Of a stretch of DNA of 64,000 nt, positions 47,846 through 58,249 are shown one piece after another; position 1 is the first letter of the stretch; every line of letters starts with the position of its first letter. Made by a program: the position numbers and the translations under genes. Origin of the DNA: Atkinsonella hypoxylon (Eukaryota; Ascomycota; Sordariomycetes; Hypocreales; Clavicipitaceae); contig JFHB01000014.1 of assembly GCA_000729835.1 (NCBI GenBank), positions 186,001-250,000 of the forward strand, written 5' to 3'. The notes beneath the pieces are model-generated. The model had not been told where the DNA came from. It ran no database searches and saw nothing but the letters and a program-made list of their open reading frames with translations.

Positions 47846-48774
47846 GTTGCGAGAGCCGATGCGTACTGGGTTCTCCAGTAGCGCCTATACTTGCGGTCGC
47901 TATACAGGTGTGTCTTGTGCGTTCGTTGGAATCCGTCGGAAACTGCAGTTGTGGAAAGTCATCAAGGCTCAGGTTGCAGTCACATTGTCAGCTTGGCCTT
48001 TGACAGATGTATGCAACATGAAGCTAGTAATATAATAAATAAGACGGCCCACAGGCAAGCCAGTTGAGTGACGTGCAGTTCGCCCCACATGGATGCACGG
48101 CAGGAACGGGATCCCATGTTACGTCTGCCGGCTGCCCCCTAAGCGGATGTGTCGGGGGCAGTAAGTTGCACGTTCAATGACAGGTATGTTTCCAGTGCAA
48201 ATGTTCGCTGTAGAAATGAATGACTATCTAATACCCTTTTAACATGACATTCATGGCAGTCATCTTCCAGGCACAGACCCATAAAAGTTTGGAAGTCCGA
48301 ATCATACCAGGAGCATATGGAGAGTACACAAGGACAACGTATTCCCACTGATACACGCTCAAGGCCAACACGACTTGTTCAAGTCGCTGATTGCGCATGT
48401 CCAGACTTTAGCTAGAAGATTCCTCCATCTAACATCCCATTCCGCGAGCTTCACCTTGAAATTTTTCGGCAGATCTATGCTCTATGCGTGAGAATGAAAG
48501 GCTCAATGACGGGACAAGGAGCGGTGCAAGGAGTCTTACCGTCGAAATCTACCAATCAATGAGCTCAAGTAGCCGTCATTGTTGAACGAAGGGGACTTGG
48601 TTGCGATGCATGATGGCCTTGTGTCCTAGAACCAGACTTGGCATTTCGCATCAAGCGCTTCTGAGCAAATGACAGCGGCGCGGCATTGGTCAACCTCGGC
48701 GCGTCGTCATCCTCGTTGTGTGCAGACGGTTGAACTTGAGCAGAGCCCTCGTTTGGAACGAGGGGATCCACAGG
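47846..48774. other. Interval between the SIP3 start and the eRF1 stop
   Basis: 929 bases combine the SIP3 promoter with the 3' UTR of eRF1. The eRF1 frame stays open for 69 more codons after its stop (see the extension entry). I see no other gene. Confidence 0.6.
48565..48774 (-). other. In-frame open extension after the eRF1 stop codon
   Basis: Directly after the UGA stop of eRF1 (48775-48777), the same frame continues from a CCT codon for 69 sense codons to the next stop at 48565. The stop context is UGA followed by C, a context that tends to be leaky. The translated extension is mixed in composition: an acidic NEDDDAP stretch, FAQKRLMRNAKSGSRTQ, then a Ser/Pro/Thr-rich end. It may be chance openness in a moderately GC-rich 3' UTR. 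No peroxisomal targeting tripeptide is present at its end. Confidence 0.3.
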
Positions 48775-50476
48775 TCAATCGTCGTAGTATTCATCATCGT
48801 CGCTGACGTCAGCCAACTGCTCAAAGTTGACCTTATAGCGCAAGATGCCACCGATGCCACCAAAGCCTTTGACGAACTGGTTGCCTTCAGTCGAGCGGTC
48901 AGAGACGAACTCGAGAGCTGCGCCAAAGTCCTTGTAATGCTCAGCAATCCATTCCAAGAAAGACTCTTGCGAGACAATTTCCTTCTCCTGGCCAGTTGCG
49001 GAATCCAAGAACTTGTCTCTGCTAGCCTGTTCCTGTTGCTTGGACAAGTGCAGAAAGGTCTCATCGCCGTTGCTGTCCTTCAAGACCCAGCGGGTGATCT
49101 CGAGGTTTTCGAAGACAATGAGAGTTTCCACAGCACCAAGTTCCAGGGCCTTCAAAGTGTCGTCAATGCCATAGCACACCTTGCCGGTGTCCTGGCTGAT
49201 TTCTTCAAAGTATTTTCCGATCAGCTTCTTTTCCTGGATAAACTTGACGTTGCCAAGAGTCTCAGACGACAACTCGATAGCCTGGTTGAATCCATTTTCA
49301 CCACCATAAGAGACGTCTACGACTTTGATGACTTTTGTCTGAAGACGGTTATCGAACATGTCGGAGGCGTTGAGATCATTCTTGAAATCGGCAGAACCGG
49401 CAAGCACAATGCCGGCTACATTTACCTTGTCGTTGGTGATGAAGTTCTGAACTGCCAATTCGGCAACCTTTCGGACATAGTTGTGGCGCTTTTCCTCACG
49501 GAGACGGGCAAAACGCAAGGCGGACTGACCACCACGACCGTGCTTCTTGGGAAGATCAACGGAGAACTTGTGAACAATGTCACGAGTGTTTCCACTGAGT
49601 GTGCCAAAAAGGGCACCGTTACCATCCATGATGATAAACCCAAATTTCTGGTCAGACTCGAGCAGCTCGGCCAGAGCTTCGGTGTGGAATTTGTTGTCGC
49701 AAAGGTATAGGGAGGTGTTGATTGGCTTGAAGGGCTCAAAGTCAATGTTCACTTTTCGCTCCTTGCCCTCCGAGGTCAGAATTTCACCACAATAGATGAC
49801 CAGACCATTTGGAGGAACCTTGTTGTAAAGCTTCAAACGATTCTGGGTCGAGGTAATGGCGGATAAGACGGACTGTCGGTTGACGCGCGACTTGATATTG
49901 GATGCGGTGCCCTGCAGACAAAAGTCAGGTTAGAATGGAATCACCAGAACAAGTGCATGAAACCATCAGACTCACGTATTCTTCAGCCAGCATCTTGGCC
50001 GCACGGGAAACCTGATCCTTAGGGGCTGCAAACACGCTCGGGTCAGTAGAGATCCAATGGTGGGGCAGCGGTCTGCAAAAACCAGGCGCACACACGAATG
50101 ATGAGGGAAATCATGGAGGTTCCATTTCCTCTGGCAGCTTCAAGACGCTTGATCAGCTTCTTGATCTTCCAAATCTCAATCTGTACGCACGTTCGTCAGC
50201 TCCGATGTTCGGGCAGCATGTAATGTGATTTGGTGCGCCGTTTTTGCGTCTCTGATATGAATCCCGCCTTTTGTATAGGCTCTGTAGCTTGGCCATCCGT
50301 TGACGCCTGCACCGCTCATCGCGGGGCAGCACAGAGAGGGGCAGCTCAAAGGCCAAGTGAGCGAAAGGGGGAGGGGCGAGCGGGCGAGCGGGCGCAGAGC
50401 ACAATTTTTCTAGCGTATGGCATACTCTGTGCTAACTCACATTTCTCTCGGCCTCGTTCGCTTGGGCGTCGGACAT
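48775..50476 (-). CDS. SUP45: Eukaryotic peptide chain release factor 1 (eRF1/Sup45)
   Basis: Four exons on the minus strand: 50441-50476, 50096-50180, 49976-50025 and 48775-49911, giving 435 residues, standard for the family. eRF1 decodes all three stop codons in the ribosomal A site and triggers peptide release. The stop-recognition NIKS motif lies at about 62-65 (GTASNIKSRVNR) and YLCDNKF (YxCxxxF) near 126. The GGQ peptidyl-tRNA hydrolysis motif lies near 184 (KKHGRGGQSA). The acidic C-terminus DDDEYYDD, which contacts eRF3, is intact. Exon 1 codes only 12 residues and is followed by a 260-nt intron. The antisense frame over this gene is a shadow. Confidence 0.97.
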
Positions 50477-51264
50477 GATGGCGGTTCTTATTCAACAGAT
50501 GGCGTACAAAACAAACGGCTGGTCCCACAGAGCAGGAGAAGTCCTTGTCGTCGAGTTGAAGAGCGGATGAGCGGAGAGGGGAAAAGGGGAAAGGGCTAGT
50601 TCCTAATGTGCTGGGTATGATGGGCCAGAAGTAAAGGTGTTGGAGCCAGGTTTTTTTTTTTTTCTGATCTTCATCATCTGGCTCTGGGCAAAAGCCAATG
50701 CAGCAAGGCTTGCCCTGGGTTGACTAAAGATGGTGGGACTGTGGCGGTACAAATGGGTCAGCCAAACAGGTACGAGTTACACCACTGCTGTCAGGTTCAA
50801 CTGGTAGGTACCTAGGTAGTCATTATTGACTAGTATTATTATCCGCCGCCCAGCTCAATTGTGGATCTCTGACACAAAATACCTAAAACTTGTACCTGAA
50901 GTATTGGGCAGGCACTAACTACAGGCAGGAAGCTATGGACATTGACACCACGCACACTCCATTGCTAGATGCCCGTAACTCAGGTTTGAACTGCTGCTTG
51001 GATTCACTCCGGAATTTCAAATAGGCTCACGGATTCGAAACCCCATTCAACCAGGACGTAGACGTATTATTACCTATGGACTTTACTTCGAGGTAGAGCC
51101 CAGGATGGGATGCGAGAGCCTCCGTGTAGTCAGTCTCCTCACCGCCTGGCAGAACTGCGAACCTCGATCCCTAGGTGCGACATCACAGTCACTGTCTTTT
51201 GTCACAGCATCCATACATACCTACCCAAATTTCTTGCACGGGCGAGGTTCCCTATCTTCGTAGC
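50477..51264. promoter_or_regulatory. Divergent SUP45/DUF1770 promoter region
   Basis: 788 bases lie between divergent ATGs. The interval contains a T-run near 50651-50663 and one TACCTAGGTA palindrome at 50809-50818. No other gene is supported. Confidence 0.5.
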
Positions 51265-51821
51265 ATGGAGATGGAGTCAGTCGCAACAGAGGTCGCTGGG
51301 ACTATCCAAGCAGGCCACATCCGCTCCAACCCGGATATCAACCTGGACGCAGCACCATCCACGGCCGCCGATAAAAGGGAGCAGTTTACCACGCATAGCC
51401 CTCGCTTAAGTGATGATGATGTACTCAACTACATCGACCACGATGAGGATGATATTCCCTATAGTGTTCTCAGGCCAGCCCGCAAATCTCATAACCTCCC
51501 TCCTTTACCAGACCTGAGATTCGAGCAGAGCTATCTACGGAGTATTGCTAATGCAGGCACGTGGTGGAAGGTGGTGCTCATTACAGCTAGGGATCAGGTA
51601 CGGATTTTTTTTATCTTATGCCCTCCTACTAGTCTTATCCATGACTGACGTAAACCCAGGTCATAATGCCCTTGGCACAAGGCGTCGTTTATAACTTGTT
51701 AATATGTGGCTGGCAGCATTGGAATCGAAGTGCCAAGCTGCATGGTAATACAGCAGGTTCGCGTGTAAGGAGGTGGTGGTACGGCGTCAATAAGTGGACA
51801 TTGCCGAAACGCAAGATGTAG
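51265..51821 (+). CDS. DUF1770 fungal protein
   Basis: Two exons, 51265-51597 and 51660-51821, giving 164 residues. It matches the fungal DUF1770 family as I recall it. An N-terminal acidic half with LSDDDVLNYIDHDEDDIPYS is followed by NLPPLPDLRFEQSYLRSI. The conserved WWKVVLITARDQ spans the splice junction, then come PLAQGVVYNLLICGWQHWNR and RVRRWWYGVN. The Trp-rich C-terminal half with a short hydrophobic stretch suggests membrane association, but the function is unknown. The start is the first ATG in an open frame. The 62-nt intron ends with GACGTAAACCCAG. Confidence 0.85.
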
Positions 51822-51934
51822 ATATGGTAAACCACGAATTAAGGAGCCAAACTGACGGCTCTGATGAACTTGGTCTCTGCCCTGAAGTGCAGAGATATGC
51901 CGCGAGCAGGCAATTAGTCGACTACTAACGCAGC
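51822..51934. other. Spacer between the DUF1770 gene and a decayed gene
   Basis: A TACTAAC branch-like sequence at about 51922 and an AG at 51932-51933 look like the 3' end of a former intron leading into the decayed frames that follow. Confidence 0.35.
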
Positions 51935-52671
51935 CAGATAAGCCTTGATTTGCTGCTAGAATCTCTCTCCTATCTGGTCATGGATTGGTAAACTCGAAGA
52001 CTGCAAGAGTTATTTGACTATGCGACAAGCATACGTGCGTTACAGGCTGCCGGTACTTGCACGGATACCGAAGATACCGGTGATAGACAGTCCATTTTGT
52101 ATTAACATGCCTCTGGTTCGCGGACAAAGGTCGTTCATTTTTTTACTACCTCAGCCGCCATCCACCGCGGCATAAAATGTATCTTACGACGCAGAGTATT
52201 GTCCCTCCCAAACAGCCCTATGGCAGACCACAAATCTACTACTTTAGCAAGAACTTCGAAGTGGAAGGTGAAGCGGCTGATTTAGAGAGGAAGAACTTGA
52301 GATGGTAAACCTCATTTGAGCCGTCCACAAGTGAAAGCTGGCCTGGCTTACGCAGCGGTAAAATTGCTCTTTATACGGCCGTTCTAGGGGTCAGCTTCGT
52401 AATAGATCCGCAGTCGCTGTACGAGTCGACCGCCTCTTGGCAAAGAATATCGTCACGCCGCTAGAATATGCGGGCAACAGCTTGCGAACTTGCAATCCAA
52501 CGCAAGTGCTCAGCCATTGCGGATCGTTTGCAGGATTTGGCCAAGGCAAATAGGCCAATAGGGATGTCAATTCAAAGGATCAGTAAAAGCTCTTCGCTTC
52601 CGAATAGTTCCTTTCAAGATAATAGCAACTTGGGCAAGAAGTCCTTCTACTTCGACGTCCCATCATTATAG
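51935..52671 (+). pseudogene. Decayed protein-coding gene, family not recognised
   Basis: Several coding-like plus-strand segments line up but are broken. Frame A starts at 51935 (QISLDLLLESLSYLVMDW), meets a TAA at 51989, then continues LQELFDYATSIRALQAAG to about 52090. Frame B takes over by 52087 (CLWFADKGRSFFYYLSRHPP, then QPYGRPQIYYFSKNFEVEGE) to 52304. A possible 51-nt intron (GTAAAC...GCAG) leads to GKIALYTAVLGVSFVIDPQS. A TAG at 52462 follows, and the same frame then stays open to 52671. Both internal stops could arise from CAA or CAG by C-to-T change. I do not recognise the family. It is convergent with the DDT gene and tandem to DUF1770. Alternatively it is a real gene whose introns I have misread. 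Confidence 0.42.
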
Positions 52672-53221
52672 CATGGTCATCTCCCAATCGCGCAAATCCA
52701 GGCACAACTTCGAAATCTTGAAAATTCTATGTTCTTGAAGTCCTCGCCAAATCCCTTTTTTTGCTACCACTTCTATCCTATTATACATAACATTTATTTC
52801 CAAAACGCCTCACCCTCACTCTGGACATGAAAAACTTCTGCGCATTTTGACTCCACACGCAAAAGCAACCGCAGGATCTCTTTATTGCCAGCCTTTCGTC
52901 CATTTTGTCGTTGCCAGGTACTGTCCGCAATGGACTTCTTCAAGAAATATCGATGTATATTTCGCTATGTGGAAGGAAAGCCATCGGATCAACAACTGCA
53001 GCCTTTTTTTCAGTCACCTGTAATAGACTAGGTTCCCGGTCACATTTGGTCCCTAGGCGACATATTGCTTCGTATCCTTGTGAATACAAGTCTCTGACCC
53101 TCTTCAGTCCACTGAGACGAGACAAAATTTCTTCAAATTGGTACATATTTTCGATCAGAGAAATTCCTCGCCAACTCCAACGCCAGTGAGCCCATATGCA
53201 ACCATTACCGCCTTCTGATAC
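52672..53221. other. 3' flank of the DDT-domain gene, no gene seen
   Basis: 550 bases. Open frames occur on both strands at 52905-53189 and mirror each other. Neither shows a recognisable motif. Confidence 0.55.
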
Positions 53222-55463
53222 TTAGTGCGTGCCGTTCACAATTGAGGGCGAAGCGGGCTGAGCATGCGGCTTCTCTAGGCTTCCGCGAAAGGCCAGCAAC
53301 GAAGGAGAGGGCACGGGTACTGCATGAGAGTCATGATGATTATTGCTTTCGGAAACATTGTTCGGGCTGGACTGCGTCTCCGTGTGTGGTGTATTGGCCA
53401 TGGGCTGCGGAGTCTGTTCTTTTCTCGCACCATCTGTCGGACCTGCTTGTGCCTCTTGCACTGAAATGTCTTGCATCTCAACGGTCTTTGATTCTGGCAT
53501 GCTCGGCTCGATTTTCCAATCCTGTGCGTCTGGTGTGGGCAGCATATTTGGTGTCTGCTCGTTGGGGGTCAAGACCGTTCTCAGCTTAGGCGGTGTGACG
53601 GATAGTTTCACAACCAGACTCTGAGCTTCTTCAACTATATCATCTTCAATCATTGCCTCTTCGTCGTCAAATTCGTCTTCGTCCTCGTCCTCGGAATCTT
53701 CAGCAGGCACATGTTCGTCTTTGTCGTCTTCGTCATCTCCAAACTCCGCATCACTTTCTACATCACTTTTGCCGTGCCGTGACCGATCTTCGGGCCAGTT
53801 GCTGGTGCCTTGGTTGGCAGCGGATCGTCTAGACCGGCCGGATGTCTCTAGTGAATTATTGTGTTCCATTTCAGAGTAATCACCCTGTACACTTCCAGAC
53901 GCACTTTTGCCAGCAACCATGTTGAGCCGAGGAGGTGCTCTGATTTGTCGGCCACTTGATGTAGTCACTGGACCCGTCTCGGCCGGTGTATTTGCACCAG
54001 TGTTGCGAGCTGATCGCCGACAGGCTGTCGAGTCAGAGTAAAAGTTGTCTTCATCATCGGAATAAGTGTACTTGATCCTTTTGCCGCGAGTACGTCCCTC
54101 GTACATTGAAAAACCGGGCTCTGGACGTTTGAATTGCTCTTTTCGCATCTGACGATACTCTCGGCGCTTGCGTTTCTATTTGTAGCGTTAGCCGTGAGCC
54201 CTTTCCTTCCAGAGGCGTCCAGATCGTCGCACGAGTCTATCGCCATGGGTGAAGCACGGGGACTTTCATAATCGTAGCACTAACCTCTTCACCTGCCTCA
54301 AAGCGAGGTATGACGTGGAGCATCTTCTGGGCCAGCTTTTTGGCCTTTGGTCCACCATCTTTTGTCTCAAGCTTCTCGGCGAGAGATTTCAACTCTTCAA
54401 TGGATCCGGCAACGCTCCACCAAGTTCGATTCGTGCCCGCTGGATTGCTTTCTCGGTATATGCGAAAATTCGTGTCGTCTTGACCCTCAATCAGGAAGTA
54501 ACGTCGCTTGTCACCATCAGAGCCCCATGGCTGTACCGATCTTGGTTGATTAAGGTCGTCTTCTTGGCGATTCTGTTTGTACGATTGGTTGATCAGTCCC
54601 TTGACAGTATCAGAAGAAGCCATGGACCAAAGAATTAAAGTCCGTAACAGCGTAAGCTGTATTTTGTTAGCAAGCTCGCTAAAAGCTGGAATACCGATAG
54701 CAAGCATACCCTTTCAGTTGGTGTCATGGAGTTGAACCCAGCACCGCCAGATAGTGGGTTCTTTTCTTCCCAAGAGGGCGGCCACTGATTCTTGTGAGAC
54801 GTAATGGCATCCTCGAGCGCCCTTCCATAGTGTCCTGGTCTGCCAAATTGAAGTCACGTTCGTTAATCATTGTATTACTCAGCAATCAGCAGTCCTCAGC
54901 TTACTTGACGTCTTGCTTTCGGTTCAAGAGCAGACCTAGCAAGGCGCATAGAAAGTGTTCAACTCGATCGCCGGGGATGGGCTCGACAACGTCGCGCTCC
55001 AGCTCTTGTGGTCCAAAATGAGCAAGAGATTTCGGGAATGCATCGTCGAATCGACTTCTAAACATCACAATAAACTGTTACTCTAGTTAGTTCCTTATTT
55101 GCTCAGTATCGCCATGGGACGCAAAATGTCGCGTCACGGCCACCCATCAACGCGACCACGGCACTGCGAAAGAGTTACGACGGACGAGAAGAAGCCGAAC
55201 GCGAAATACACGTGCCAAACACCTACCGCAATGTCAGGATTATCAGCAAGTGCGTATTCGTGAGGTGGTGATGGCGATCGTCTTCGTGGTGGTGGCGACG
55301 CCTCTTTAGGAGGTTGTTCTGATATCTTAGTGAAGAACTTCAGAATTCCATCCTTCGACTTAGGTGCCGCACCGTCGCTCTTGTCGTCGCCCTCGGCATC
55401 CGACGGTACAGGCGACAGCGATGACAAGGACGAAAGGTCAGACGAATCGTCGTCAACAGACAT
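53222..55463 (-). CDS. DDT-domain (DDT/WHIM-like) chromatin protein
   Basis: Five exons on the minus strand: 55227-55463, 54905-55074, 54710-54839, 54285-54656 and 53222-54175, giving 620 residues. A Ser/Asp-rich N-terminus precedes a DDT-type domain at about residues 80-200 (FRSRFDDAFPKSLAHFG, FLCALLGLLLNRKQDVK, then NSMTPTERLTLLRTLI). A WHIM-like region follows at about 200-300 (WGSDGDKRRYFLIEGQDD, TWWSVAGSIEELKSLAEKL). Such proteins typically act as partners of ISWI-type nucleosome remodellers. A basic KRKRREYR stretch starts exon 5, and an acidic tract of Asp/Glu lies near residue 450. The C-terminus is Pro/Ser-rich. There is no PHD finger or bromodomain, so the exact orthology (RSF1, CECR2 or Ioc-like) is open. 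Confidence 0.82.
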
Positions 55464-56170
55464 TTTGGGAGTGTCCTTGGTGCAGGATATTGCGCGGTGT
55501 GTGGAGAAGTGAAGGAAGCCAAAGTCGTGGTTCTTGCGTCGTTGAGACCTGCACTAGGCCAAACCCACGTCCAGACCACCACAAATCAGAGTTAAGCCAA
55601 TTGGATAAGCAAGGGGTATATTAAAGTTGCTGTTCTTTGCAGCGCCTGACTAGCATCTCTACTTCTGTCAAAGGGCCAAAAATGTGACTGCCGCTATAAC
55701 ACTGCCCTGTTGGAGTCATTGCGCTTTGCCTTGCTCAATATAGAGATCGCAACCCATTGGTCTCATCTTCCATGGACGGTCCTGAGCGTAGAGTGTGCCA
55801 GTGAGGCTACGATCAACACCTACGCACACAAGTCTCTTTGCAAGTGCAACTCGTGTAAAAGCGTCCGATGAATCGCCTGAATGCTGGAATTATTTTTTCC
55901 TGCCCCCCTTAAGGCATCGATACATGCACATTTAATGGATTATATTGCTCCGCGACAATTGACGTAAGCCTTAGATTGAACGAGGACAGTGCTGCCAACT
56001 GAAGATCCTAAGAATTAGCTCTCTGTCAAGTAATAGCTGGCCAACTTGACTTAAGCGTACTGACTTCCAAGGTGTGATCTGCGCTAAGACGTTACGGTAT
56101 GCATAAGTGATGGCACAATATCATCGCTATAGACTCACATCTGTTCAGAGTAGGCTTTCTAGATGGCGCA

Positions 56171-56398
56171 ATGGCTGAGATAACTCAGTCTGGATCCTCA
56201 GATCTGATCGACAGATGTATTCAATCTGAACGGCCACCAAATTCCACTGCTGAACTAGTTGGGCTCAACGACTTTGACGCGACGCAGTATTATTTCAAGC
56301 ACGAGCCTGAACCCAAGGAACATTGGGCTTGCAATGCAATCACACGTTGGCAAAAATTCTGTGCAGGATCTAAACGAGATCCATTCGCTCTGTGGTAG
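56171..56398 (+). CDS. Candidate small ORF, hypothetical protein
   Basis: A 75-codon ATG-started frame ending in TAG. The translation is balanced and protein-like (MAEITQSGSSDLIDRCIQ, then DATQYYFKHEPEPKEHWAC). The last codons overlap a GTAGGT donor-like sequence at about 56394, so this could be exon 1 of a longer gene, but I could not find a matching downstream exon. No family recognised. It may be a gene remnant. Confidence 0.25.
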   Translation: MAEITQSGSSDLIDRCIQSERPPNSTAELVGLNDFDATQYYFKHEPEPKEHWACNAITRWQKFCAGSKRDPFALW

Positions 56399-56440
56399 GT
56401 AACCCTGATAGCTTGAGGGCAACTGAAAGCTGTCAAACTG

Positions 56441-56650
56441 TCATTCTCGATCTTGCCCGAATATTTGATAAAGGGTCTTTAGTTCAAAAAACTCAAACGG
56501 GATATGTTTGTTTAGCGATGATGTATTTTCGCCGCTAGTTTCCTGCAAGACAATGCCCTCAGCAACGTTTAGCTTTAGGGGCGGTGGCTCATCTCGGAAT
56601 GTGCTGCATTCTCCATCCCATCCTGGAACATCCCCAAGCCAATGATGCAT
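56441..56650 (-). CDS. Candidate small ORF, hypothetical protein
   Basis: A 69-codon ATG-started frame on the minus strand (MHHWLGDVPGWDGECSTF at the start, ELKTLYQIFGQDRE at the end), convergent with the small ORF at 56171-56398. The composition is protein-like, but there is no recognised family and no supporting splice structure. Confidence 0.2.
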   Translation of the reverse strand: MHHWLGDVPGWDGECSTFRDEPPPLKLNVAEGIVLQETSGENTSSLNKHIPFEFFELKTLYQIFGQDRE

Positions 56651-57250
56651 CTTTTTGGGCGAATCACTTGTTGCAAACGAAAATCACGGCTGCGGCACAT
56701 CTTCGAGCTGCGATGGGTTAGCTTTATCTTATCCATTAACACAGAGAACATGACAATGAAGAACTGTGGCGCTTAGATCAGAGCAGTATGGCCACCATGA
56801 CAATCAATCTGTCAACGTAAATTATGGTAGTAGTACTTCATGAACTGCGATGATGGGAGTTTCAGATCCAGACGAACTTGAGACGACAACAGATAGCAGG
56901 TACGTTTGGTAAAATGGAGTAGCTAAAGCATTGATAAACAAGGCCCCAAAAAATATGGGGACAAAACCTCAGAGTATTCTTTAAAAGCGGCCCTAATTGA
57001 TTGGACTAGTAGCTCGCTTGCCAGATGGTCCACATCAGAGTCACGTGGCCAGGGCTCCTTGCAATCGCAAAGGTCCCGCACACAAAAAATTGTCGTCAAG
57101 TGTGTGCATAGAGTGCCTCTTCTAATAAAACACCAAGCGGCGGGAGCCAGGTAAAGTGTACCTCAATATCAAAACTCCATTCGGCAACTGACTAAGAGCA
57201 TTGCTACAATAGTATACTCGAACGATTGCATCGAGCCCACACCAGCCGTC

Positions 57251-58249
57251 ATGGGTAGAGTTATTCGCAACCAGCGCAAGGGTCGTGGATCCATTTTCAG
57301 TCAGTACTCCCGCGAAAATATTCGATTTCGATGTTCGACGACGACGAAGGGACTTGCTTTACTAACATAAAAGACAGCGGCTAATACGCGTTTGAACAAG
57401 GCTCCTGCCAAGTTCCGTACCCTCGACTATGCCGAGCGCCATGGCTACGTTCGTGGTGTAGTCAAAGATATCATCCACGACCCTGGTTAGTCTCCTATCA
57501 ATACGACGAAATATACATAGCTGGGATAGCGATCGGTTGCGAAGGACGAAAAGCTGACGATGAAATTTTTTTCTGTGTTTCAGGTCGTGGTGCTCCCCTT
57601 GCCAAGGTCACTTTCCGCCACCCTTACAAGTACAAGCAGGTTAGCGAGACCTTCATCGCCAACGAGGGCATGTACACTGGCCAGTTCATCTATGCCGGAA
57701 AGAAGGCTGCCCTGACTGTTGGCAACATTCTTCCCCTTGGCGAAATGCCCGAGGGTACCGTCGTCTCCAACGTCGAAGAGAAGGTCGGTGACCGTGGCTC
57801 ACTGGGCCGCACTTCTGGTGGTTATATCACCATCATCGGCCACAACCCTGATGAGGGCAAGACCCGAATCAAGCTTCCGTCAGGCGCCAAGAAGGTCGTT
57901 TTGTCCTCTTCTCGTGGTATGATTGGTATTGTCGCCGGTGGTGGTCGTACCGACAAGCCTCTCTTGAAGGCTTCCCGTGCTAAGCACAAGTTCGCCGTTA
58001 AGCGCAACAGCTGGCCCAAGACTCGTGGTGTTGCCATGAACCCCGTGGACCATCCTCACGGTGGTGTACGTATCCAAAGTTCAATTGCCCGATTTCTGTA
58101 TGGATTGCTGACGATTTGCACAGGGTAACCACCAGCACATTGGTAAGGCCTCTACCATCTCTCGATATGCCGCCCAGGGTCAGAAAGCTGGTCTCATTGC
58201 TGCCAGAAGGACGGGTCTGTTGCGTGGTACTCAGAAGACGAAGGAGTAA
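57251..58249 (+). CDS. RPL2: 60S ribosomal protein L2/L8 (uL2)
   Basis: Four exons: 57251-57299, 57378-57485, 57584-58065 and 58124-58249, giving 254 residues, the exact length of yeast Rpl2. uL2 is one of the most conserved large-subunit proteins and lies close to the peptidyl transferase centre. Visible signatures are MGRVIRNQRKGRGSIFTANT, TLDYAERHGYVRGVV, FIANEGMYTGQFIYAGKKA, GVAMNPVDHPHGGGNHQHIG and AGLIAARRTGLLRGTQKTKE. The conserved His in the HPHGGGNHQH loop is encoded across the last splice junction. Confidence 0.98.

Larger units (their letters stand above)
55464..57250. other. Divergent DDT gene/RPL2 interval
   Basis: 1.79 kb. Two short coding-like frames face each other at 56171-56398 (+) and 56441-56650 (-), listed separately. 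A CACGTG box at 57042-57047 (context GTCACGTGGC) lies 204 bases before the RPL2 ATG. The remainder has no supported gene. Confidence 0.5.

Noticed and set aside
48718..49710. Open plus-strand frame of about 330 codons antisense to eRF1
   Set aside because: It lies entirely over the eRF1 coding exon and comes from its codon bias. It has no ATG-led family similarity, and the minus-strand protein is unmistakable.
56150..56225. TGGCGCAATGGC sequence resembling a tRNA A box
   Set aside because: No B box (GGTTCRANYCC) follows at the right distance, and no cloverleaf can be drawn.
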